Assembly (NCBI GenBank): GCA_947488905.1
Contig: CANLBJ010000004.1
Span: 1 to 64,000, forward strand
Direction of reading: 5' to 3'
DNA: 64,000 bases
Origin: Ulvibacter algarum
GTDB taxonomy: Bacteria > Bacteroidota > Bacteroidia > Flavobacteriales > Flavobacteriaceae
Numbering within the stretch: position 1 is the first letter of the stretch; each line of letters opens with the position of its first letter. The notes beneath the pieces were generated by a model, which searched no databases, was not told the DNA's origin, and saw nothing but the letters and a program-made list of their open reading frames with translations. Below, in pieces: positions 19,401 to 26,462 of this stretch. Position numbers and translations under genes: made by a program.

Positions 19401-21541
19401 GTATCTGAATCGTCAGTTACAGGTGTTCCTTCTGGATTCTCTCCAGTTGCAACAGCACTGTTCTCAACAAATCCTGCATCAACGTCATCTTGTGTAATAA
19501 TATGTGTTACTTCTACAGTAACAACAGCTCCAGGCTCCATCGTTGCGATTGGATTTACAAACGCTGGATCAATAACTCCATTATCATCTGTAACTTCTAC
19601 ATCTGTTAATGTTGTTGTTCCTGTATTTTCAACGGTAACTGTATATGTAATAACATCATCTAACACTCCTGTTCCAGAAACTGAAACTTGACTCTTTGTT
19701 ACTGTTAACTCATCTAACTGAGTTATAGTTGTAACAGTAGGATCATCTGTAGGATCCATATTTGTTGTACCATCTCCATCTGGTGTCTCTGTAGTTTCAT
19801 TATCTAAAACTGGATTACCTTCTGTATCTGTGTCTGTATCTGAATCATCAGTCACAGGTGTTCCAGCTGGATTCTCTCCAGTCGCAACTGCACTGTTCTC
19901 AACAAATCCTGCATCTACATCATCTTGTGTAATAATATGTGTTACTTCTACAGTAACAATATCTCCAGGCTCCATCGTTGCGATTGGATTTACAAACGCT
20001 GGATCAATTACTCCATTATCATCTGTAACTTCTACATCTGTTAATGTTGTTGTTCCTGTATTTTCAACGGTAACTGTATATGTAATAACATCATCTAACA
20101 CTCCTGTTCCAGAAACTGAAACTTGACTCTTTGTTACTGTTAACTCATCTAACTGAGTTATAGTTGTAACAGTAGGGTCATCTGTAGGATCCATGTTTGT
20201 TGTACCATCTCCATCTGGTGTCTCTGTAGTTTCATTATCTAAAACTGGATTACCTTCTGTATCTGTGTCTGTATCTGAATCATCAGTCACAGGTGTTCCA
20301 GCTGGATTCTCTCCAGTTGCAACAGCGCTGTTCTCAACAAATCCTGCATCAACATCATCTTGTGTGATAATATGTGTTACTTCTACTGTAACGATAGCTC
20401 CAGGTAACATTTCTGCTACTGGATTTACAAAAGCTGGATCAATTACTCCATTATCATCTGTAACTTCTACATCTGTTAATGTTGTTGTTCCTGTATTTTC
20501 AACAGTAACTGTATATGTAATAACATCTCCTAAGGCTCCTGTTCCAGAAACTGAATCTTGAGATTTAGTAACTGTAAGCTCATCAACTCTTCCAAGCGGA
20601 GTTACTGTAGGGTCATCTGTAGAATTATTGTTATTTAAACCTTCTCCGTCTGGAGTCTCTACATTTTCATTGTCCAAAATCTCAACACCATCTAAATCAG
20701 TATCTGTATCAGAAATATCACTAACACCCTCAAAAGCAGTTGAACTACTTCCTACAGCAAAAGCACTATTCTCAACATAACCAGCATCAATATCTGCTTG
20801 AGTGATAGTGTGAGTAGCTTCAACAGTTACTATTTCACCAGGTGTCATATTAGCATCGTTTCTAGGAAACATAGAAGCTATTGGATTAACAAATGATGGA
20901 TCTATAACAGCATTATCATCCGTAACTAATACATCTGTAAGAGTTGTATTTCCAGTATTTTCAATAGTTATTAAATACGTAATAATATCTCCTACCATAC
21001 CAGATCCAGAAACACTAACTTGACTCTTAGTTACATTAACCTGATCATCAGACGTGTAAGTAAATGTCGCTGCATTACCTGCCGCATTTGTATTACCATC
21101 TATAGCAGCAATATTTGCATTAAAACCATTAAAGGCCTCTTGCTGCGAAGAATTCTGAATTACTGTAATTGGCATTTGCACAGTTGCAAACTCGTCTCCA
21201 GGAATTTCTGTGTTTTGCAGAAATGTTAAGATATTACTACCTGCATCATAAGATGGGGTAAAGTAATTCAATAACGTACCTGTAATTGCAGTAACATCCC
21301 CATCAGTAAGTTCAATATATTGAAAATTAACACTGATAGTAACATTTGGTCCTCCTAAAAAACTTGCTGGCACATTAATACCAGATGATTCTGCAAATGA
21401 AAACCCAGCCACACCTGTACCATTATTTTCAATAGTCGATAAGGGTGCAGGATTAATTGTAGCCTCTGGGAGAGACACAGATTGTGAGAAACCTGTGTAC
21501 CCCGCGATGAAAAACATCGCTAAAAATGCTAACTTTTTCAT
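13445..21541 (-). CDS. Giant DUF11-like repeat surface protein with type B (gliding-type) T9SS domain (protein C)
   Basis: About 2698 residues from the ATG at 21541, which places M-K-K-L-A-F-L at the start of a good signal peptide ending G-F-S-Q; an upstream ATG at 21565 is in frame but weaker. Residues to about 165 form an N-terminal domain shared with the next gene upstream. Then come 14 nearly identical 145-residue repeats (T-V-T-K-S-Q-V-S-V-S-G-T-G, Y-x-V-T-V-E-N-T-G, D-T-D-T-D), and three divergent DUF11-like modules (about 2204-2585). The last 110 residues (I-F-N-G-I-T-P-D-G-D-G-N, I-F-N-R-W-G, P-T-G-T-Y-F-Y-I-L, G-Y-L-Y-I-N-R) are the gliding-motility-associated, type B sorting domain. 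It is very rich in Asp/Thr and poor in Lys, as expected for a calcium-binding adhesin. porP/sprF follows. Confidence 0.92.
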   Translation of the reverse strand: MKKLAFLAMFFIAGYTGFSQSVSLPEATINPAPLSTIENNGTGVAGFSFAESSGINVPASFLGGPNVTISVNFQYIELTDGDVTAITGTLLNYFTPSYDAGSNILTFLQNTEIPGDEFATVQMPITVIQNSSQQEAFNGFNANIAAIDGNTNAAGNAATFTYTSDDQVNVTKSQVSVSGSGMVGDIITYLITIENTGNTTLTDVLVTDDNAVIDPSFVNPIASMFPRNDANMTPGEIVTVEATHTITQADIDAGYVENSAFAVGSSSTAFEGVSDISDTDTDLDGVEILDNENVETPDGEGLNNNNSTDDPTVTPLGRVDELTVTKSQDSVSGTGALGDVITYTVTVENTGTTTLTDVEVTDDNGVIDPAFVNPVAEMLPGAIVTVEVTHIITQDDVDAGFVENSAVATGENPAGTPVTDDSDTDTDTEGNPVLDNETTETPDGDGTTNMDPTDDPTVTTITQLDELTVTKSQVSVSGTGVLDDVITYTVTVENTGTTTLTDVEVTDDNGVIDPAFVNPIATMEPGDIVTVEVTHIITQDDVDAGFVENSAVATGENPAGTPVTDDSDTDTDTEGNPVLDNETTETPDGDGTTNMDPTDDPTVTTITQLDELTVTKSQVSVSGTGVLDDVITYTVTVENTGTTTLTDVEVTDDNGVIDPAFVNPIATMEPGAVVTVEVTHIITQDDVDAGFVENSAVATGENPEGTPVTDDSDTDTDTDGNPVLDNETTETPNGDETTNMDPTDDPTVTPITQLDELTVTKTQVSVSGTGTLDDVITYTVTVENTGTTTLTDVEVTDDNGVIDPAFVNPIATMEPGAVVTVEVTHIITQDDVDAGFVENSAVATGENPEGTPVTDDSDTDTDTDGNPVLDNETTETPNGDETTNMDPTDDPTVTTIGQVDELTVTKTQVSVSGTGTLNDVITYTVTVENTGNTTLTNVEVTDDNGVIDSAFVNPIAELLPGAVVTVEVTHIITQDDIDTGFVENSAVATGENPEGTPVTDDSDTDTDTEGNPVLDNETTETPDADGSMNSDPTDDPTVTTIDKIDELTVTKSQVSVSGTGMLDDVITYTVTVENTGNTTLTNVEVTDDNGVIDPAFVNPIAEMLPGVIVTIEVTHIITQEDIDAGFVENSAVATGENPEGTPVTDDSDTDTDTAGDPVVDNENTETPDGDGSTNMDPTDDPTVTDLGQLGDLTVTKSQVSVSGTGMVDDVITYLVSVENTGNTTLTNVEVTDDNGILDPAFVNPIATMAPGDIVTIVVTHIITQDDVDAGFVENSAVATGENPDGTPETDISDTNTDTEGSPVVDNENTETPNGDESTNGNPTDDPTVTDLEQIDELTVTKSQVSVSGTGTIDDVITYLVTIENTGNTTLTNVLVTDDNGVIDAAFVNPIVEMLPGAIVTVEVTHVITQEDIDAGFVENSAVATGETPEGTPVTDDSDTDTDTDGGPIPNNEETETPNGDDSTNMDPTDDPTVTDIDQLGELTVTKSQLIVSGTGTLGDTITYLVTVENTGNTTLTDVLVTDDNGVIDLTFVNPIATMAPGDIVTVEVEHVITQADIDAGFVENTAVATGETPDGTPVTDDSDTDTDTNGGPVDDNETVETPNGDDSTNMDPTDDPTVTDIDQLGELTVTKSQVSVSGTGTIDDVITYLVTVENTGNTTLTNVLVTDDNGIIDPGFVNPIAVMIPGDVEIVTVTHVITQEDIDAGYVENTAVATGETSDDGPAVTDDSDTDTDTDGGPIPNNEETETPDGDEMTNMDPTDDPTVTDIDQLGELTVTKSQLIVSGTGTLGDTITYLVTVENTGNTTLTDVLVTDDNGVIDPTFVNPIATMAPGDIVTVEVEHVITQADIDAGFVENTAVATGETPDGTPVTDDSDTDTDTDGSPIDDNETVETPNGDEMTNMDPTDDPTVTDIDQLGELTVTKSQLIVSGTGTLGDTITYLVTVENTGNTTLTDVLVTDDNGVIDPTFVNPIATMAPGDIVTVEVEHVITQADIDAGFVENTAVATGETPDGTPVTDDSDTDTDTDGSPIDDNETVETPNGDDSTNMDPTDDPTVTDIGQVGELTVTKSQVSISGTGMLGDVITYLVTVENTGNTTLSDVLVTDDNGVIDPTFVNPIATMAPGDVVTVEVTHIITQDDIDAGYVENSAVATGETPNGTPVTDDSDTDTDQAGDVIVDNEDTETPNGDGSTNTDPTDDPTVTPIGQNPSIALIKTGVFNDLDGDGCADLGETITYTFTVVNNGNQAITNIDIDDSLVNVMGGPITLLPGETDDVTFTAVYVINQADINLGFVENTATVTGLDPDLDVVSDISDFDNVTDDRPTITDLCNEELIALIKTASIVDTNDNGCADLGETILYDFVVTNLGNTVLTNVIVTDPMVTVDGAAITLGAGESDTETFSAIYTITQEDVDNGFVMNQALVTGEAPNGNIVTDDSDNNSNFEDDPTETILCQDTMISLQKTGVHNDENGDGIGQVGETITYVFSVENTGNVTVYNITLDDPLPGIVVVGGPIDVLEPGQVDSTTFSATYTLTQDDIDASEVVNQAIATGETASGTLVEDESDDPNDPTNQDNNGDGDPDDPTVTIIPDVLGALTIFNGITPDGDGNNEYFQITGISEFPDNNIQIFNRWGVLVFEADGYGEDEFGNVFKGYSNGRSTINSDELLPTGTYFYILKFNGPELPDDAKGKPKDVFTGYLYINR
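14935..21035 (-). repeat. Tandem array of fourteen 435-bp coding repeats
   Basis: Coding repeats of 435 bp (145 codons), positions approximate. Adjacent units such as 18888-19322 and 19323-19757, or 15405-15839 and 15840-16274, differ at few bases, including at third codon positions, which indicates recent duplication or gene conversion. Units fall into subtypes (VSVSGTGT-I/L-D-D versus LIVSGTGTLGDT), the latter confined to units 10, 12 and 13. Confidence 0.9.
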
Positions 21542-21582
21542 ATTATAAATTTTAACTTTATCCATGATAACCGTGGTTATTA

Positions 21583-24500
21583 TTAGTTATTATTATACTC
21601 AATATAATCGAAATCATCGTTATTTGAGTTATTGATTTCTCCACCTGAGAAATATTTTATTGTTGCTTTTACAGGGAATGATCCATTTGTATTTGCTGGT
21701 GGATTATATATTGCATTAATTCCAATATTTGATGCAGTGTTTCCTAAAAATACTCCACCATTTCCTACATAAGTAAACTTATATAATGAAGGGTGTGAAT
21801 CATCAAAAGTCCAATCTTGATTGCTAACTGCACTACCGTTGATTGTAGTTAATGTTCCATCATAAGTAATAACTAAATCTGAATTCTTAATTATTCTTAA
21901 TTCAACTGGATCTGTACCATTAGAGAATCTGTTGTTGTATTCTGCCACAAACACTCTAAAGTCAATTACACCAGTACCACCTATTATTGTTGTATTTCCA
22001 GTAAATATAGTTGGTCCAAAGTCAGGTAAGTCACCTACAATATCAGTATCAGTAACTGGATCTGGATCCATACCTTCTGCATCAAAAACATCATCATAGG
22101 TTACTGTTACAGTGTTACCAGATTGAGTATTAAAAGTTCCGTCATCATCTGTTCCTGGTGTAGTTCCGTAAGTAGTATCTACTGTTCCTTCAAATACTCC
22201 CGTGTCAGGACCTGTTTCTGTTAATGTAATAGTTTCAGACTCTCCTGTAGAATCATTAACCACTACTACTTCAATAGTCTCTATTACTAATGGATCTTCA
22301 TTTAAATCATTATCAGTAACAACGATATCAAGTACATCTCCTGGTACAGACGTATCAGTAATATCTACTGTTCCTGTTACCCCTCCTTGTACAACATCTG
22401 TATCTGTAACTGGTGCCGGATCTGATCCTTCTGCATCAAAAACATCATCATAAGTTACTGTTACAGTATCTCCAGCTTGTGTATTGAAAGTTCCGTCATC
22501 ATCTGTTCCTGGTGTAGTTCCGAAAGTAGTATCTACTGTTCCTTCAAATACTCCCGTGTCAGGACCTGTTTCTGTTAATGTGATAGTTTCAGACTCTCCT
22601 GTTACATCGTTTACAACTACAACCTCAATTGTCTCTGCTACTAATGGATCTTCATTTAAATCATTATCCTCAACTACAACATCTAATGTATCTCCTGGTA
22701 CTGAGAAATCTGTAATATCTACCGTTCCTGTTACTCCACCTTGTACAACATCTGTATCTGTAATTGGTGTTGGATCTGCTCCTATTTCATCAAAAACATC
22801 ATCATAAGTTACTGTTACAGTATCTCCAGCTTGTGTATTGAAAGTTCCGTCATCATCAGTTCCTGGTGTAGTTCCGAAAGTAGTATCTACTGTTCCTTCA
22901 AATACGCCTGTATCAGGACCTGTTTCTGTTAATGTGATAGTTTCAGACTCTCCTGTTACATCGTTTACAACTACAACCTCAATTGTTTCTGCTACTAATG
23001 GGTCTTCATTTAGATCGTTATCTTCGACTACAACATCTAACGTATCTCCTGGTACTGAGAAATCTGTAATATCTACTGTTCCTGTTACTCCACCTTGTAC
23101 AACATCTGTATCTGTAACCGGTGCTGGATCTGATCCTTCTGCATCAAAAACATCATCATATGTTACTGTAACTGTATCTCCAGCTTGTGTATTGAAAGTT
23201 CCATCGTCATCAGTTCCTGGTGTAGTTCCGTAAGTAGTATCTACTGTTCCTTCAAATACGCCTGTATCAGGACCTGTTTCTGTTAACGTGATTGTTTCAG
23301 ACTCTCCTGTTACATCGTTTACAACTACAACCTCAATTGTCTCTGCTACTAATGGATCTTCATTTAAATCATTGTCTTCAACTACAACATCTAATGTATC
23401 GCCTGGGAATGAGAAATCTGTAATATCTACTGTTCCTGTTACTCCTCCTTGTACAACATCTGTATCTGTAACTGGTGCCGGATCTGATCCTTCTGCATCA
23501 AAAACATCATCATAAGTTACTGTTACTGTATCTCCTTCTTGCGTGTTGATCGTTCCGTCATCATCTGTTCCTGGTGTAGTTCCGAAAGTAGTGTCTACTG
23601 TTCCTTCAAATACGCCTGTATCAGGACCTGTTTCTGTTAACGTGATTGTTTCAGACTCTCCTGTTACATCGTTTACAACTACAACCTCAATTGTCTCTGC
23701 TACTAATGGATCTTCATTTAAATCATTATCCTCAACAACAACATCTAATGTATCTCCTGGTACTGAGAAATCTGTAATATCTACTGTTCCTGTTACTCCT
23801 CCTTGTACAACATCTGTATCTGTAACTGGTGCTGGATCTGATCCTTCTGCATCAAAAACATCATCATATGTTACTGTTACTGTATCTCCAGCTTGTGTGT
23901 TGATCGTTCCATCATCATCTGTTCCTGGTGTAGTTCCGAAAGTAGTATCTACTGTTCCTTCAAAAACTCCTGTATCAGGACCTGTTTCTGTTAACGTGAT
24001 TGTTTCAGACTCTCCTGTTACATCGTTTACAACTACAACCTCAATTGTCTCTGCTACTAATGGATCTTCATTTAAATCATTATCTTCAACTACAACATCT
24101 AATGTATCTCCTGGTACTGAGAAATCTGTAATATCTACTGTTCCTGTTACCCCTCCCTGTACAACATCTGTATCTGTAACTGGTGCTGGATCTGATCCTT
24201 CTGCATCAAAAACATCATCATATGTTACTGTAACTGTATCTCCAGCTTGTGTATTAAATGTTCCATCATCATCAGTTCCTGGTGTAGTTCCGAAGGTAGT
24301 ATCTACTGTTCCTTCAAATACTCCCGTGTCAGGACCTGTTTCTGTTAAAGTGATTGTTTCAGACTCTCCTGTTACATCATTTACAACTACAACCTCAATT
24401 GTCTCTGCTACTAATGGGTCTTCATTTAAATCATTGTCTTCAACAACAACATCTAATGTATCTCCTGGTACTGAGAAATCTGTAATATCTACTGTTCCTG

Positions 24501-26412
24501 TTACTCCTCCTTGTACAACATCTGTATCTGTAACTGGTGCTGGATCTGACCCTTCTGCATCAAAAACATCATCATAAGTTACTGTTACTGTATCTCCTTC
24601 TTGCGTGTTGATCGTTCCGTCATCATCTGTTCCTGGTGTAGTTCCGAAAGTAGTATCTACTGTTCCTTCAAAAACTCCTGTATCAGGACCTGTTTCTGTT
24701 AACGTGATTGTTTCAGACTCTCCTGTTACATCGTTTACAACTAAAACCTCAATTGTCTCTGCTACTAATGGATCTTCATTTAAATCATTATCCTCAACTA
24801 CAACATCTAGTGTATCTCCTGGTACTGAGAAATCTGTAATATCTACTGTTCCTGTTACCCCTCCTTGTACAACATCTGTATCTGTAACCGGTGCTGGATC
24901 TGACCCTTCTGCATCAAAAACATCATCATAGGTTACTGTCACTGTATCTCCTTCTTGTGTATTGATCGTTCCATCATCATCTGTTCCTGGTGTAGTTCCG
25001 AAAGTAGTATCTACTGTTCCTTCAAATACGCCCGTGTCAGGACCTGTTTCTGTTAATGTGATAGTTTCAGACTCTCCTGTTACATCGTTTACAACTACAA
25101 CCTCAATTGTCTCTGCTACTAATGGATCTTCATTTAAATCATTATCCTCAACAACAACATCTAACGTATCTCCTGGTACTGAGAAATCTGTAATATCTAC
25201 TGTTCCTGTTACCCCTCCTTGTACAATATCTGTATCTGTAACTGGTGCTGGATCTGATCCATCTGCATCTAATTCGTCGTCATATGTTACTGTTACTGTA
25301 TCTCCTTCTTGTGTATTGATCGTTCCATCATCATCTGTTCCTGGTGTAGTTCCGAAAGTAGTATCTACTGTTCCTTCAAAAACTCCTGTATCAGGACCTG
25401 TTTCTGTTAATGTGATTGTTTCAGACTCTCCTGTTACATCGTTTACAACTACAACCTCAATTGTCTCTGCTACTAATGGATCTTCATTTAAATCATTATC
25501 CTCAACAACAACATCTAATGTATCTCCTGGTACTGAGAAATCTGTAATATCTACTGTTCCTGTTACCCCTCCTAAAACCGTATCTGTATCAGTTAAAATT
25601 TCAGAAGTACCATTTTCATTCAATTCATCTTCATAAGTTACAGTAACTGTATCTCCTTCTTGCGTATTGAAAGTTCCATCATCATCAGTTCCTGGTGTAG
25701 TTCCGTAAGTAGTATCTACTGTTCCTTCAAATATTCCAGTATCAGGACCTGTCTCTGTTAATGTAATTGTTTCAGACTCTCCTGTTACATCATTTACAAC
25801 TACAACCTCAATTGTCTCTGCTACTAATGGGTCTTCATTTAAATCAGGATCTTCAACAGAGACATCTAATGTGTCACCTGGAGTAGAAAATTCAGTGATT
25901 TCAACTATAGCAGGTACACTTGTCGTATAAGAAAATACTGCTGCATTCCCTTCTGCATTAGTTACACCATCAATAGAAGCAATGTTTGCGTTAAAACCAT
26001 TGAAAGCTTCTTCTTGAGTTGAATTTTGAATTACAGTAAAAGGCATCGAAACTGACCCAAACCAATCACCAGGTATTATTGTTGTCTGCTGAAACGTTAA
26101 GATATTAGTAGCCGCATTATAAGAAGGTACAAAATAGTCTAATAAAGTTCCTGTAATTCCACTTATATCACCATCAGTTAATTCAACATACTGTAAATTA
26201 ACACTAATTGTTACATTAGGCATACCAAAAGCAGTAGCCTGCACTGGTATTCCTGAGGATTCTGCAAATGTAAACACACCAACTCCGACCCCGTCATTTC
26301 CTACAGAGGGTAATGGTGCAGGAGTTACATTTGCCTGTGGTAAAGATACGGATTGGGAAAATCCGGAAAGTGCTGACAAGCAAATTGCTAAGGATAGTAA
26401 AACTTTCTTCAT
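21583..26412 (-). CDS. Giant 118-aa-repeat secreted protein (protein B)
   Basis: 1609 residues. A signal peptide (M-K-K-V-L-L-S-L, ending G-F-S-Q) precedes an N-terminal domain (to about 165) clearly homologous to that of protein C; both share F-A-E-S-S-G-I, A-F-N-G-F-N-A-N-I-A and L-T-D-G-D. Eleven tandem 118-residue repeats follow (D-I-T-D-F-S-V-P-G-D-T-L-D-V, D-N-D-L-N-E-D-P-L, T-E-T-G-P-D-T-G-V-F-E-G). The last 145 residues match the C-terminus of protein A. No type A or type B T9SS domain is recognisable, so export by T9SS is inferred from context. Asp-rich turns suggest calcium binding. The repeat family has no name I can assign. Gaps to both neighbours are about 40-50 bases, so one operon. 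Confidence 0.88.
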   Translation of the reverse strand: MKKVLLSLAICLSALSGFSQSVSLPQANVTPAPLPSVGNDGVGVGVFTFAESSGIPVQATAFGMPNVTISVNLQYVELTDGDISGITGTLLDYFVPSYNAATNILTFQQTTIIPGDWFGSVSMPFTVIQNSTQEEAFNGFNANIASIDGVTNAEGNAAVFSYTTSVPAIVEITEFSTPGDTLDVSVEDPDLNEDPLVAETIEVVVVNDVTGESETITLTETGPDTGIFEGTVDTTYGTTPGTDDDGTFNTQEGDTVTVTYEDELNENGTSEILTDTDTVLGGVTGTVDITDFSVPGDTLDVVVEDNDLNEDPLVAETIEVVVVNDVTGESETITLTETGPDTGVFEGTVDTTFGTTPGTDDDGTINTQEGDTVTVTYDDELDADGSDPAPVTDTDIVQGGVTGTVDITDFSVPGDTLDVVVEDNDLNEDPLVAETIEVVVVNDVTGESETITLTETGPDTGVFEGTVDTTFGTTPGTDDDGTINTQEGDTVTVTYDDVFDAEGSDPAPVTDTDVVQGGVTGTVDITDFSVPGDTLDVVVEDNDLNEDPLVAETIEVLVVNDVTGESETITLTETGPDTGVFEGTVDTTFGTTPGTDDDGTINTQEGDTVTVTYDDVFDAEGSDPAPVTDTDVVQGGVTGTVDITDFSVPGDTLDVVVEDNDLNEDPLVAETIEVVVVNDVTGESETITLTETGPDTGVFEGTVDTTFGTTPGTDDDGTFNTQAGDTVTVTYDDVFDAEGSDPAPVTDTDVVQGGVTGTVDITDFSVPGDTLDVVVEDNDLNEDPLVAETIEVVVVNDVTGESETITLTETGPDTGVFEGTVDTTFGTTPGTDDDGTINTQAGDTVTVTYDDVFDAEGSDPAPVTDTDVVQGGVTGTVDITDFSVPGDTLDVVVEDNDLNEDPLVAETIEVVVVNDVTGESETITLTETGPDTGVFEGTVDTTFGTTPGTDDDGTINTQEGDTVTVTYDDVFDAEGSDPAPVTDTDVVQGGVTGTVDITDFSFPGDTLDVVVEDNDLNEDPLVAETIEVVVVNDVTGESETITLTETGPDTGVFEGTVDTTYGTTPGTDDDGTFNTQAGDTVTVTYDDVFDAEGSDPAPVTDTDVVQGGVTGTVDITDFSVPGDTLDVVVEDNDLNEDPLVAETIEVVVVNDVTGESETITLTETGPDTGVFEGTVDTTFGTTPGTDDDGTFNTQAGDTVTVTYDDVFDEIGADPTPITDTDVVQGGVTGTVDITDFSVPGDTLDVVVEDNDLNEDPLVAETIEVVVVNDVTGESETITLTETGPDTGVFEGTVDTTFGTTPGTDDDGTFNTQAGDTVTVTYDDVFDAEGSDPAPVTDTDVVQGGVTGTVDITDTSVPGDVLDIVVTDNDLNEDPLVIETIEVVVVNDSTGESETITLTETGPDTGVFEGTVDTTYGTTPGTDDDGTFNTQSGNTVTVTYDDVFDAEGMDPDPVTDTDIVGDLPDFGPTIFTGNTTIIGGTGVIDFRVFVAEYNNRFSNGTDPVELRIIKNSDLVITYDGTLTTINGSAVSNQDWTFDDSHPSLYKFTYVGNGGVFLGNTASNIGINAIYNPPANTNGSFPVKATIKYFSGGEINNSNNDDFDYIEYNNN
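22035..25910 (-). repeat. Tandem array of eleven 354-bp coding repeats
   Basis: Coding repeats of 354 bp (118 codons), boundaries approximate; for example, the units around 22484 and 22838 are offset by exactly 354. The central units are nearly identical in protein and largely so in DNA. The first unit (E-F-S-T-P-G-D, D-P-D-L-N-E-D) and the last one (D-T-S-V-P-G-D-V-L-D-I) are the most diverged, as expected for an array that expands from the middle. Confidence 0.9.
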
Positions 26413-26462
26413 AATGTATATTTTATTTAATGGTAATGGTTATTTAATTTTAAGGTAATTAA

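Noticed and set aside
23543-24577. Long open frame on the plus strand inside the protein B repeats
   Set aside because: It is the antisense shadow of the 354-bp repeats (Ser/Thr/Val-rich, repeating with the same period), with no start signal or family match. The same holds for similar frames at 15405-20561 and 27697-29679.
13445-26412. Repeat arrays as an assembly artefact
   Set aside because: The copies carry distinct substitutions and diverged end units, which fits true arrays; exact copy number cannot be confirmed without long reads.
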